A stretch of 64,000 bases of DNA from Apricaphanius iberus (GCA_028564705.1 JAPXFQ010001355.1:744001-808000), one strand, 5' to 3'. Counted from the first letter of the stretch, positions 1 through 10,213 are shown. Program-made: numbers and translations. Notes: generated from the sequence alone by a model not told the origin.

Positions 1-197
1 GATAATGAGGTGACTGTCTGGCCAGCAGGATAAACAGGGGCTACCTTTTTGGTAGTCCACTATTTTCAAGTAAATTTGCATATTAGGTAAATATATTTAT
101 CTGAAGATTAATGTTTAGTTCCAAACTAAATATTAAGCTAGCCATGATAGGATGCTAGCTAAATATTTAGCTTGCTAACTGAGTGTTAAGATCGAAG
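1..197. other. AT-rich flank, no gene seen
   Basis: AT-rich sequence with no supported gene. It contains the word GCTAGCTAAATATTT at 153-167, which recurs at 1179-1193 on the other side of the neighbouring mobile element, each followed shortly by GCTAACT. The element is therefore flanked by a diverged direct repeat of about 30 bp. Confidence 0.5.
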
Positions 198-1137
198 TAA
201 AAGTGTAACTCACCCCAAAACTCACTTTTTTTTTTGCTGATAAACTCTATAAATGAGTGTCTAATAGTGCTGTGTACATTATTTGTGATATTTTAGTACA
301 TTTTAGTAAAAATATTAATTTTGTACCAAAAACTATTAGTGGAGTGCCCTCTTCTGGTTAAAAATATACACTGCACTTGAATTTGAATCAGGGTTTGCGA
401 CCAGCTCAGCCTTAGTTTCTGACGTCAGCTTGGATTTCTGACGACACTGTCCTACTGCTGTGGAGTATAAAAGAAGCCCTCGGCCACACTTCCAAAGCGA
501 GTTGGTAACTCCTTAGTCATCAGCTTGAAACGACATGGCTCAGAGCTGCTCACTTCCTCCACAGATCCTCTCTCCCTTTACTCTCTTCCCTTTGAAGGAG
601 GTGGGGAGAAATATTCAACCTCATAATTGCCCACCTCTGAGGCAATGGAACTTGCGTCGCTATTGCTTTGCATCTTTCTGGCTGTCTGTGTCTGTGTTCT
701 GATATTGAAGCTGTAGGCAGTCATTCTATTTCACACCGCAGACCACGTCCAGCCCTCCCACTCTGTGTTCCGTGAGGCAACACCGCTTTTTTAGTCATTT
801 TTCAAACTGAAAATATGTGCGGATTTTGACTCTAGTAGGGGGTGAGTTAAAAAAACGTCTCAGGGCTGCTCGCCTCGTCCACAGAACATTTCTCCCTTCC
901 CTTTGGTGGAGGTGATGAAGAGGAATCTTCAACCTCATAGTTGCATCCCTCTGAGGATTGCTCTGCATCTTTCTGGCTGCCAGTGTGTGTGCCGCTGTAA
1001 CCAGCACTGCAGGCAACATGTTAATCACAGTGCAGACCACACCCAGCTGGTGGTCCATCAGGAAACAGTTTGGTGCATTTTTCAAACAGAAAATGTGGGT
1101 GGAGTTAGACTCTGGTAGGGGGTGGGTTATTCTTTAT
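198..1137 (+). mobile_element. Non-autonomous TIR element, internally duplicated copy
   Basis: The left end reads roughly TAAAAGTGTAACTCACCCC and right-type ends GGGGGTGAGTTA occur at about 838-850 and, diverged, at 1118-1137. These are inverted complements of each other and match the better preserved ends of two further copies at 27056 and 17291. The part from about 536 to 851 is repeated at 857-1137 (shared words include CTCAG-GCTGCTC, TCCACAGA, TTCAACCTCATA and GCATCTTTCTGGCTG), so this copy carries two right halves. It has no transposase. The short open frames here are chance. The superfamily is not clear because no clean target duplication is seen. Confidence 0.7.
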
Positions 1138-1955
1138 TGTTTAGTTTGAACAAAATATTTAGCTTGACAGGTTAAGTTGCTAGCTAAATATTTGCTAACT
1201 AAGTATGTTGTTCAAAGTTGAATATTCATTTTATCGACTAAATATTTAGTCGGCACTCTAAATGTTTAGTTTGGAGCAAAAATATTCACTTTGAAACCGT
1301 GGTACTTATAATATATGACTTTGAAAAACAAACTCGCATTTATTTATTTTTTTTTAAAACCACGTGTAGTCACATCTTGTGGTTTGGGGGTGAGAAGCAC
1401 AGTAACAATTTTTTTATTTTTTTTTAATATGGTTGACTATTAGGTTGAGCGATGCTGTGAAGAACTACAAGGTGAAACCAGATTTGCCTGTTTGAGAACG
1501 GCTTACTAAACTTGAGGGACACCTTTATTTCTCTTTAGGTGAAAAAAGATGCTACATTTCCCCCCTGTCCTTTGGCTCTGGACAATGTTATGAGGAATTA
1601 AAGAAATATGTGAAACTGCTCCCTTTTGTAATCATTTTTTTGTTTTTGTTTGTGGGTGTATGTTGAGTGTTGATTCCAAAGAAGACCACAAAAAGTGTTA
1701 ATTATTTGACCTCCCAACCATTCATGGTATTTGCAGATTTTTCTGTGGAACATTACAAAATATTTTTGGTGGAATATTTACCCACTGATTTTTTTCCGTA
1801 ACCAGTTTTCAACAATAAAAAAAACACCTTGGAAAGCTGAAATACATATGTGAAATGCTACTTTAAACACCATTGGCTGGTGTTTTCAAAGCAGCTAATC
1901 TAGGACCCTGATTTATTTCCCTTGGCACTGATTGGTTGTTCCTCACAAGAGTGGA
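1138..1955. other. Unannotated AT-rich DNA
   Basis: No gene or RNA recognised. It contains several T and A runs and a stretch around 1505-1640 that is ordinary unique-looking sequence. Confidence 0.4.
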
Positions 1956-2368
1956 TATGGGGAGCCTAAGTCACGCCCTTCTACTTCCAATCCATGGGTC
2001 CCCGAAAATGAATGAGATTCAAAGGTGCGATAAAAGTTATTTTCCGATCCTGTTTGAAATGCGCCGTGGATTGAACATAATTATGATGTCTGTGAATTTT
2101 AAAAACTAATTTTGATGCAGAAAAAACACAGATTTTTGATCGGAGGTAAAAGTTACTTTAGGTTTTGGGTAAAAACGCTTGGTGGACTACAACTGCAGAA
2201 GAAGAAGGAGAGCTAGGGCCGTATCCTCCAGGATGAAGAAAGAAGCATTTAACACGGAGAAAACCACTACAAATCTGACCATTTTTAATGTAGCAGCTAT
2301 GTCGGGGGTAAAGCAGTCAGTGGAGTGAGAGCCAGCATGGAGGAGAAGCTCTACAAGCTCTAGGTGAG
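1956..2368 (+). repeat. Dispersed repeat family A, copy 1
   Basis: It begins GGGGAGCCTAAGTCACGCCC and runs through a CCATGGGTCCCC block, TGATGCAG, GGACTACAAC-GCAGAAGAAGAAGG and AGCAGCTATGTCGGGG to AGCCAGCATGGAGGA. The whole length is repeated in the same orientation at 2680-3095, and the first 190 bp recur at 20580. There is no open frame of note. Copy number within one window implies an interspersed family. The class is unknown to me. Confidence 0.75.
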
Positions 2369-2371
2369 TGT

Positions 2372-2687
2372 TTTACGTGCTATAGCTAATGCTAACTCCC
2401 GTTAGCAAAATTACGTCATATATGCGACTTCTGACTTCTGATTTGTAGGCATTTTAAATGCGAATTTTTACAATCAAATAAATCCCAAATCACTGGACAG
2501 TCACAGTCGAAACGTGCATCGTTAGTTATCATTTAAATGGAATTACAACATATGTGTGATTCAGGACGTAAGACAAAGCAGACCAGAAAATAACTTTTAT
2601 CCCTCCATTGACTTCCATTCATTATTTTTTCGGTTTGGGGACCCATGGGCCGACCGGAAGGGGAGGAGACTTATGCTTCCCATGGGG
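2372..2687 (-). repeat. Dispersed repeat family B, inverted copy
   Basis: Read on the minus strand it starts with a head block related to family A (AAGCATAAGTCTCCTCCCC, then CCCATGGGTCCCC) and then diverges into its own body (TCCTGAATCACACATA, GATTGTAAAAATT, AAAATGCCT-CAAATCA, GTTAGCATTAGCTA). The same body occurs in + orientation at 58866-59135. It abuts family A copy 2 head to head. Confidence 0.7.
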
Positions 2688-3095
2688 AGCCTAAGTCACG
2701 CCCTTCTACTTCTGGTCCATGGGTCCCCTACTGTCAAAAAAAATGTAATAGAGTTAATGGAGCGATAAAAAATATTTTCTGTTCGAGTTTGAAATGTGTC
2801 GTGGATCGAACATATGATGTCCGTGAATTTTAAAAACTGATTTTGATGCAGCGGCAACTCTGATTTTCGACTGGCGGCAAAAGTTACATTAGGTTTTGTG
2901 TAAAAACGGTTAGCGGACTACAACAGCAGAAGAAGAAGGAGAGCGAGGGTTGTCGCATCCAGGCCGAGAAAAGGAGCATTAAACAAGGAGAAAACCACTA
3001 TAAATCTGACCATGTGGAAAGTAGCAGCTATGTCGGGGATAAAGTTGTCGGTGGAGTGAGAGCCAGCATGGAGGAAAAGTTGTAATACTGTACGA
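2680..3095 (+). repeat. Dispersed repeat family A, copy 2
   Basis: Full-length second copy of the unit at 1956-2368, with scattered substitutions and small indels. Its first 50 bp pair with the preceding inverted family B head to make a long palindrome centred near 2685. Confidence 0.75.
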
Positions 3096-3179
3096 GAAGG
3101 GATCTGAGTGTTCCACATGGACTGTTTTGTTCACACCTGTGCGAAGCACAACAGTACCGCGTGATACACACACGTGTAA

Positions 3180-3300
3180 AGTTTGTTACATTCTAAAAAA
3201 AGAGAACACAGTACAGTGTATTTACTGCAAACTAAACCTGGCATACCACAGCAGTACGAGCTCAATGATCCAGCTAAAGAAAACATCCACATGATTTTTC
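3180..3300 (+). pseudogene. hAT-type BED zinc-finger remnant
   Basis: One reading frame gives the cysteine pair CIYC, then LAYHSSTSSMIQLKK. This is the Cys-x2-Cys, YH-x-STS-x-M, leucine-lysine layout of BED fingers found at the N-terminus of hAT transposases. The histidines expected after the MIQ segment are missing or displaced by small lesions, and the frame closes shortly after. No downstream transposase core is visible. A hAT-like right end lies about 1.1 kb downstream (4340-4432) and may belong to the same dead element. That link is inference. Confidence 0.5.
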
Positions 3301-4339
3301 CCCAAGCGTTGCTGAAAAAAGGTAACGCAACCTATGCCTGTATTGATGTTTGCTAATGGTAATACTGTATTTGTAGAGATGACATGATGCTTTTTGACTA
3401 GATTTGATGTTTAGCTTTGATGTTTTTTAAGTAGTAAACATTCACATTCAATTGCAAGAGAGCTTTGTCCATACGTAGCCGGGTATCTCACAACACTGAG
3501 ATATTTTTCTACGGTTTGGCCTGTCATCCACAAGTAAATGCAGATTTTCGGCCCAAAACAACAAATCTTATAAAAAGCTCTGGCCAAAGTGGAGAACTGT
3601 GTTTTCTCAGTTTTCAGTGTCTGTGTTTGGACAGATAAAAAGAGTTTTAAGTGCCTTAACGTCACTATCTATTACAAAAAGTGCTCCAACATCACAGTTA
3701 CAGCTTCAAAATCAACAGACTTACTACTGCACTACGACCAAAGTAAGAAAAAAAATTACTTTCTCACTCTCTCCTGACACAGAGACTCCTGTGTGTTCAG
3801 CATGATTAATATGTGACTATTCCTAAATGTTCAGTGCTGTTGAGCAGGGCCGTATCCAGGAGGTGAATAATGAGGGGCCAAAAGTGGCCCAGGATGGGTT
3901 TTGGGACTGTAGCACCAAAATAAAACAGATATGTTCTTCTACTGGGGAACCAATCTGAGCTGGTGTTATTTTAGAGTTTTCAACAGTTATAATGACATTT
4001 AAAGTTAATTTTGTTTTGCTAAGGTTTATGTGACAATGTTGTCTCAAACTCTGCTTGCTTTTCAAGCAATTAAAGTGATTGACGAAGAAGATAATCACAA
4101 AAACATTGCAACTTTTCACAAAAGCTATTTCTCAAAAAAGTGGATGGACTGTTTTAGTTTATGAAGTTACATTATTGCTGTTGACTGTTATTTTGTTAAA
4201 TAAATAAATAAATACTGTAAATGGGCTTAGTGTTGGAGCCAAATGTTGGAGTTCTCCGTTTTTTTGAGAGATAAAAGGAAAATGCTTGATCATTTTACAG
4301 CCACAACATTTTCGTCATGCATGATTTGTTTTGGTTATT
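3301..4339. other. Unannotated, probably old transposon interior
   Basis: No gene recognised. A fragment starting CAGGGCCGTATCC at 3845 looks like a left terminus of another DNA element, but I see no partner end. Confidence 0.35.
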
Positions 4340-4432
4340 TAAAATCGTGAAAAAAATATCAGATTAATCGATTAATCGAATCGATAAAGGGTTAGATTAA
4401 TCAATTACAAAAAGAATCGTTTGCTGCAGCCC
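4340..4432 (+). repeat. hAT-like right terminus
   Basis: The segment contains repeated ATTAATCGATTAATCG-type words and ends GCTGCAGCCCTA. This is the inverted form of the TAGGGCTGCARCGATT terminus common in vertebrate hAT elements. The matching left end is not found, so the element is truncated. Confidence 0.55.
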
Positions 4433-5319
4433 TACATAAGACAGATACCAGCTTTTGGTTGTTAGTAACGCAAATATTACTGGTTTTTGGACTAATTTAG
4501 GTTTTGAAGTTATTCCCAGATTTGTTTGGTATGTCGCCACATGAAATATGCTGATTACGACTAACTTTTAGTGTCATCTATAGCAGATAAATGCAATTTA
4601 TGCCATGGTCTGGGTGAATACTCGATTCTGATTGGCTGGAGGGTGTAGGTTAAAAAGTGATAATGTACACCAAAGGCGTCCCGTCAAATTGCCAGATTAC
4701 AGTTCTAAATTATGGTGCTGGCTCAAATGGCAACGAAGATTTAACGTTAATTCACCGTTGAATCATCGTAAAAGTTTCGAATCATCCTCTGGACACTCAC
4801 AAGGAGCAAGCAGTGCACTGGGCTTCTGAAATGATACTTTGTATCACGTAATGTAAGGTAAAGCCATCATCTCACTTCCCATCACTGATAAACTACTACT
4901 GTGGTCGACTCGCTGTGTCCACGCTGCTTGGCAACGCCTGTATACGGGAGATATTAAATAGTGTGCTCGACTTATTAAAACAACCCTCATTATTTTAACT
5001 CTAAAACAATTAAATTATGATTGATTGATAAAATATTGCTTTCTTTCGTAAGTGACAATGGTATAAGCGGGATAATGCCCTTTGAGATGTCCATTATCAG
5101 AAATTAATAGACTTTGTGTTGTCTAAGTTGAACATCTCTGCACTAAAGTAAAGTAATTTTTTTCAAAATTCCTAAGTATTTGATCTACAGTTGACAATCT
5201 AAAATCCTGAACATTCCACCTCTCCTTTTATCAACTTTTTACTTTTCTTTAACATAGAAAGTACTCTTACATCAGCTATTTTGTTCTTTTTGTGTCCCTG
5301 CTCTGTCTTCTCCAACGTC
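4433..5319. other. Unannotated intergenic DNA
   Basis: No gene, RNA or clear repeat recognised on either strand. Confidence 0.4.
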
Positions 5320-5636
5320 CATCTGTGGCAGATGGTCGCTTGTACTGAGCCTGGTTCTGGTTCTGTTGGTGGTTTCTTCCTTTTAAATGGGAGGCTTTCC
5401 TTTCCACTGTGGCTACATGCCTCAGTATGAGGGATGGCTGTGAAGTCAACGACACAGCACAGACGACTGTCTGCTGTCGCTACATGTTCGTCCAGGAGGA
5501 GTGAATGCTGTAAGTAAATGACATTTCCTAAGATAGAAAGTTTTAAGCAGATTGTAATGAATGTATGACTGAATTGAAAAGACTTGTAAAGTGTCCTGAG
5601 ATGATAGAATTGGCACTATATAAATAAACTGAACTT
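5320..5636 (+). repeat. Non-LTR retrotransposon 3'-end fragment
   Basis: The run GGTTTCTTCCTTTTAAATGG ... CTTTCCACTGTGGC, closing with GGCACTATATAAATAAACTGAA, matches the layout of a very common teleost LINE 3' tail (the GGTTTCTTCC...GGCGCTATATAAATAAA type). It is 5' truncated and carries no reverse-transcriptase frame. The clade (Rex1 or L2-like) is from memory and uncertain. Confidence 0.5.
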
Positions 5637-6379
5637 GGTTTTTATTTCTGACAACAAAATAGCATTTTCTAATGTTTTAATCGTTTTTGCCATTTTGGCC
5701 TCCTGGAATTGAGCCAGCTTTCAAATAAACTGTTAAATAATTGATTTAAAAATTATTTGTTTCGTTTTTTATCATCTTAAAAAGTCTTTCTCCACCTTCT
5801 CCCTCTGACACACCTCTCCCATAATGTCCCATTAGGTCTCTTGGTGTTTAAACACCAGTCTGCAGCTCAGCTGTCATCGAGCTGTTACTCTTACCTAAGT
5901 TATTGATCAGCTCCAGGCAGGCTCCTTCACTGTACTCTTTTGAATCCTTTTTGAAAACCAATACCGTTTAACACATCGTGAGTTATGTGTTTTTAAATGT
6001 GCCTTATAACCAGATTATATTGGATGCCATACCGATTACAAAGAGGAGGGGCTTATCCAGGGCGCCACCGTCTCCATATGTTGCTATATTCATCCTGTCA
6101 TAAAGCAGCGCCGGGGTCGCGCACTTTGACCCCACCCTGCCGCCCACACACATCAGTGGTTGTTGCGTTTTAACATTACTGAGCTACAGCACTTCAAACG
6201 TGTGTTCACTCTGAGTAAAACGCCTATTTCTGTGATGTAAACTCGATCAACGTCGAAAAAAAAAAAAAAATTATACGAACTTAAATGGTTAGAAATGATT
6301 GATTATCCACTTTCTCTCTGCGACTGATGAAGCCAGTGAGTTCATTCGGGATGGTGAAGTTGCGTTTGAGGCCGGGCTG
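5637..6379. other. Upstream flank of gfra1, no gene seen
   Basis: No coding sequence recognised. GC content rises from about 6060 towards the gene, and an A15 tract lies near 6256-6270. This is the natural place for upstream promoter elements, but I see no diagnostic motif. Confidence 0.4.
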
Positions 6380-6955
6380 AGGTGAGGAGGGTGGAGGTGG
6401 AGGTGGAGGAGGGTGGGGACTGGAGTGGAAGCTGGCGCTCTCCTGCTGCTGACGGCGGCGGGACTCCAGTTGGCTGTGTGCGCTCAGACGCACAGACGCA
6501 GGAACAGCAGCAGCAGCATCGTAGCGGCTGGACTCCGGGAGGACGCACGCTTTCCACACCGCAGCTCCTCATCTCTTTTTTAGTCCTTTGTGTCGCTTGA
6601 TCGGACCACCCCGGGGAAGGAGGAAGCGAAAAATAATAACGCAAAAAAAAAAAAAAAGCTCTTGCGTTGCTGATACTAAAAAGTGAAAGGAGGCTGAAAA
6701 GAACCTCGATTGGACACTTTATATTTCCCGTTTGTTTAATTGGTTTTCCTTTTTTCTTTTCTTTTGGAGCGGATGATTGTTCGCATGAGGCGAGCTGGGA
6801 TCCGTGGTCCACAGCGGAGCGCACAGCGCGTCTTTTCCATGGATGTCTGTACAGTGGCTTTACTCTGGGAATTAAACTGCTGTTGAGTCGCTTTTGAGTT
6901 CGTTCACTTCTGTTTTTTCCGACCTGGCTTGTTGTTCAACACGCAGAGGGAAACC
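6380..6955 (+). promoter_or_regulatory. Probable gfra1 promoter and 5' leader
   Basis: GC- and CpG-rich compared with the surrounding AT-rich DNA (notably 6420-6560 and 6780-6840), and it leads directly into the coding start at 6956. The transcription start cannot be placed from sequence, and an upstream noncoding exon remains possible. The leader contains several upstream ATGs, including a 37-codon open frame at 6773-6886. The open frames on both strands here (up to 160 codons on the minus strand) are proline/serine-rich, low-complexity shadows of the GC-rich stretch. Confidence 0.45.
6773..6886 (+). other. Upstream open reading frame in gfra1 leader
   Basis: ATG at 6773 opens a frame that runs to TGA at 6884-6886 (37 residues), with further in-frame ATGs at 6785 and 6839. 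It is in the same frame as the receptor start at 6956, and only that single TGA separates them: the 23 codons between are open. If the leader is transcribed as drawn, it could dampen translation of the receptor. Whether it is used is unknown. Confidence 0.35.
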
Positions 6956-6992
6956 ATGATCTTCGTGCTGTTGTATGTCCTGCCTCTGTTTG
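6956..6992 (+). CDS. gfra1: GDNF receptor alpha-1, coding exon 1
   Basis: Encodes MIFVLLYVLPLF plus the first base of the next codon. This is the hydrophobic core of a secretory signal peptide, as expected for a GPI-anchored extracellular receptor. The start is chosen because the ATG has A at -3, because the translation leads in frame into exon 2, and because the joined stretch LPLF-DVL-AE resembles the LPLL-DLL-AE of mammalian GFRA1. The exon closes with the strong donor GTAAGT at 6993 (phase 1). Signal cleavage is likely near residue 18, after the CA that exon 2 supplies. The receptor binds GDNF-family ligand and presents it to the RET kinase (family knowledge). The first ATG of the transcript is further upstream, so leader uORFs must be bypassed. 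Confidence 0.85.
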
Positions 6993-7361
6993 GTAAGTTT
7001 CATTATGGGGAGGAAAAGCAAACTTTGGATTTGGTTTATTTAGTTATTTATTTTTCTTGTTGTTTTGTTCCATAAAAAAAATGTTTTATTTTATTAGAGG
7101 AGGTCTTCCATGTTGACTCCAAACTGATCCAGAAGAGAAAAGAACATCACCGTCTCTTTAGGGAAGAGCATGTTTGCTTAGTTCTCAGTTAAGCGGATTT
7201 TGAAGCAAACTAATGATGCGTTACGACCAACATCTGCGTCACTTTTATATTTCAATCCCGGAAAAGCAGTTTTTAAAGTCTTTAATCTCATATAAACCAA
7301 ACCGCATAGATTGTTTTTTTGAACATTTGGTTTATTTTCTCTGGATGCCTTCTTCCTCCAG
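6993..7361 (+). other. gfra1 intron 1 (369 bp)
   Basis: Short phase-1 intron, donor GTAAGT and acceptor TTCTTCCTCCAG. It contains nothing else recognisable. Open frames crossing it into exon 2 are out of frame with, or extend past, the true coding sequence. Confidence 0.8.
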
Positions 7362-7667
7362 ATGTGCTGACCTGCGCGGAGGAGAACCTGCGCGCCGGCG
7401 CCTCCCGGCTGGACTGCGTCCGGGCCAGCGAGCAGTGTCTGCGGGAGCAGGCGTGCAGCACCAAGTACCGCACGATGAGACAGTGCGTGGCCGGCGGCAA
7501 GGAGAGCAACTTCAGCCTGGTGGCCGGCGTGGAGGCCCGGGACGAGTGCCGCAGCGCGATGGAGGCGCTCAAGCAGAGCCCGCTGTACAACTGCCGCTGC
7601 AAACGGGGCATGAAGAAGGAGAAGAACTGCCTGCGCATTTACTGGGGGATCTATCAGTCGTTGCAAG
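7362..7667 (+). CDS. gfra1: GDNF receptor alpha-1, coding exon 2 (domain 1)
   Basis: Encodes residues 13-115 of the precursor. It contains the cysteine-rich first GFR-alpha domain: RLDCVRASEQC, CSTKYRTMRQCVAG, ARDECRSAMEALKQ, LYNCRCKRGMKKEKNC and LRIYWGIYQSLQG, with eight cysteines after the signal peptide (about residues 31, 38, 44, 54, 75, 90, 92 and 102) and an N-glycosylation site at Asn62 (NFS). The CRCKRGMKKEKNCLRIYW run and the KESNFSL segment fit GFRA1 rather than GFRA2, which has ELQCLQIYW there. There is one extra glycine (VAGGKE) relative to the mammalian protein. The exon is notably CpG-rich. Acceptor TTCCTCCAG, donor GTTGGT (a weak donor), phase 1 at both ends. The antisense frame over it is a shadow. 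Confidence 0.93.
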
Positions 7668-8039
7668 GTTGGTACTGTTTAGAGAAACGGAACAAAAAAA
7701 GAACAAGAACAACATCTCAGAAAGTGTGTTCTGTCAGGTCTGTTTAGAACTGTTCCTGGGGCGTCTCCAAAAAAGTTTTCCAAGAGTCAGCCGCTGATAA
7801 TCCTGGAGTGATACACCCAAAACTAAACTGAATTTTGCAGACCTTGAGTAAAAATAAAATTATTAAGGTTTTGTTTATAGCACGTGTGTTGTTGTTTTTT
7901 TACCACCCAAATTCCTAATATCTGTTCATTTGACATGTTTGGCCCCTGTAAGAAAAGAACGGTTCTAAATATATGGCTTATTATTCACCTCAGCCCCCAG
8001 TGGCGGCGCCACTGAGCAGAGAGGTCTTCCTAAAATATG
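7668..8039 (+). other. Start of gfra1 intron 2
   Basis: Intron sequence with no other feature. Intron 2 as a whole runs 7668-10282 (2615 bp) and carries at least one hAT-like insertion, a second hAT fragment and simple repeats. Confidence 0.7.
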
Positions 8040-8047
8040 ATGTAGAT

Positions 8048-8409
8048 CAGGGGTGTCAAATTCATTTCCATTTTGGGCCACATCAAGATCAAGTATGCCC
8101 CTGAAGGGCCGGTTGTGGTAAGAAAATGTTGATAAAACAATCTTTAACAAAGTCTTAAAATATTAATCAGTATATGTCTCTGCATTCCACAAGCACTTCT
8201 TAAATTAAAATATTACAGAGCATCTTTTCTCAATAATGAGATGTAGGACTATTTAAATAATCCCTGATATGATTTGTCCAATAAAATAGTTTTTAGGTGC
8301 ACATAAATGGAACTTAAAGGTTCTCTATGGTCCTCTTGAGTTTAGAGGGCCGCATAAATGTTTATGGCGGGCTGGTTTTGGTTCCGGGGCCTTGAGTTAG
8401 ATGTATATA
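8048..8409 (-). mobile_element. hAT-type MITE, CAGGGGTGTCAAA family, copy 1
   Basis: Terminus CAGGGGTGTCAAATTC at 8048. The flanks ATGTAGAT (8040-8047) and TTGTAGAT (8410-8417) match at 7 of 8 bases, as expected of an old 8-bp hAT target duplication. Interior words (GGGCCACAT, GAAGGGCCGG, GGTCCTCTTGAGTTTAGAGG) are the reverse complement of the copies at 18441 and 25138. No open frame, so it is non-autonomous. Confidence 0.7.
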
Positions 8410-9130
8410 TTGTAGATCATGAATATTTTATCTGAGAGGACTCCCACAGATCTGCTCCACATGGGAGCTTCAGCTTGGTGCACTTAGAGAACCCCCTGCT
8501 GCTGCAGAAATGGACCTTCTCTGCAGTTCGTTCCGCTTGGACCCCAACGTCTGAGAGAGGATTGGTGCCGTCAGCGCTGACAGACGGTTGTTTGAGGCCC
8601 TGGGCAGAATTTCACTTGGGAAACCATCTTACAGCTGAGCTCTTTGAAGTTAATGTTAGTTTTGGGAGAATTACAGAGTTTTTTTTTTTTTTACTCTTAG
8701 CTATGGGTGAAAGAAAATCTGATCCCAGGTAGAAAAAATATGATGTCAGGTCAGACATAAAATGTAGAAATAATGAAATTAGCAATAAACTATAAAGATG
8801 GAGCGATCAATCAGGCTGAGATTGGAATCAGACGATTTTTATATATCTCCACAAGCTGAAAAGAAGACCCAGTTCCTCTAAACACACCAGCCTACAGCAT
8901 GTGTATTTTCATACACTCTCACATTAAAGGTGAGAGGAATATGGATCCACGCCTAAACAGTCTCAACTCTTGTAATTCCTTCTTTTTCCATAGGATTCAT
9001 AACTCCGACCTCTATCGGGGATTCTCTGTGGCACATCATCATATTTTACAGCTTATTGGAATCTGTCTAAATGGAATCAACGAGTCAGACCACAAAGAAA
9101 ACCTGAAATTGGTAAATCCTGATCGGTTCA
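8410..9130 (+). other. gfra1 intron 2, no further gene
   Basis: No coding or RNA gene recognised. A T12 run lies near 8681. Confidence 0.4.
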
Positions 9131-9520
9131 TAGAGCTGGGCGATGTGGATTAAAAATAAAATCTCAGATTTGTTTTCAGGCCAAATCCAATTTCGATCGA
9201 TTTTTTTTTTCTCCCTTTCTATTCTTAAAATGAAATTACAAATCACGTAAACTTTTTGATTTAAACATTTTTAATAGTTGTTTTTATTTCAATCCTCCCC
9301 TTCTCAGAGTTGGCCTGAAGTCAAAGTCCAAGTAAAACATGCTTTTAAAACAAGATGGAAGGTCGTGGGCGGTGTGACATCACCCTGAACCATGGAAACC
9401 AAGGAAGTGCATTAGTAGAAAACATTTTCCGGATTTTCTCGATTTTCAAAAAAGTAAAAAAAATTTGTAAAGGAAAAATGTACGATACGATGTACTGCTT
9501 AGCGCTAATCGATGCTTGAC
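9131..9520 (+). repeat. hAT-like element fragment, left end
   Basis: It starts TAGAGCTGGGCGATGTGG, followed by AAAATAAAATCTCAGATT. This is the familiar form of a vertebrate hAT left terminus and subterminal region. The complementary right end (…CGCCCAGC-CTA) is not found, so the right boundary is only a guess and the copy is truncated. Confidence 0.4.
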
Positions 9521-10155
9521 GAGTAAAGTCCAAGTCTTTTGTTCAACCTTTGAAAATCACAAAGGTTTTTCCTCTATACGTGCGGGACCGGTGTGTTTAG
9601 GAATCCGTCCTGGGTAGATGCAAATCATCTTCGGGCCAGCAGGGGGCGCTAAAGCAGTCACAGGGTCGCCACTTTAGGGCTGCATAATCTCCTTCCAAGT
9701 GGTGACGAACGGCGGAAGCATCAGCGACAAACTTCTCCAATCGCTTCTTTGATCCAGCTCCTGGAAGAACACACTCCCGAGCGGACAGTGAACGCACCCC
9801 TATGCGCCTTTGAATGGCCTACACCCCCTAGAGAGATAAAAACAACACACAGACACACCGAGATACTTCTCCACCTCCTGAATCCCACCCAGCTAATGGA
9901 GCGTGAAACCACCACCACCCCCACCTCTGTCTGTAGCATCTTAAAGTGTTGCTCCCAGCAGGAGGATGAGGAGGCTGGAAGGGTGGGGGGTGGGGGTGGG
10001 CTTCAGTAAATCGCGTCCAGTTCCTCGCCTGCTTCCAGTTGTGCGACGTCGCCGACCAACCTGCCTAATCAAGCGTGTGGCTTTGTGCCAGCGTGGATAT
10101 TGACTGACCCAAATAACCCGTGTCACAAACAGGCCAGTGCGACCCCCATCTCCCC
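9521..10155 (+). other. gfra1 intron 2, 3' part
   Basis: Nothing coding recognised. Short purine-rich GGTGGGGGGTGGGGGTGGG tracts near 9978-10000 precede the CA and poly-G repeats. Confidence 0.4.
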
Positions 10156-10173
10156 CACACACACACACACACA
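10156..10173 (+). repeat. (CA)n microsatellite
   Basis: Nine CA units in intron 2, about 110 bp before the exon 3 acceptor. Confidence 0.9.
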
Positions 10174-10213
10174 GGCCGAGAAATGAGAGCCAAACCAGGA
10201 TGCGTTGGTGGGA

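Noticed and set aside
6342..6824. 160-codon minus-strand frame opposite the gfra1 leader
   Set aside because: Proline- and serine-rich low-complexity translation of the GC-rich leader and poly-T runs; no family resemblance.
7178..7666. 162-codon minus-strand and 194-codon out-of-frame + strand reading frames over exon 2
   Set aside because: Shadows of the CpG-rich receptor exon; the correct frame has the GFR-alpha cysteine pattern and consistent splice phases.
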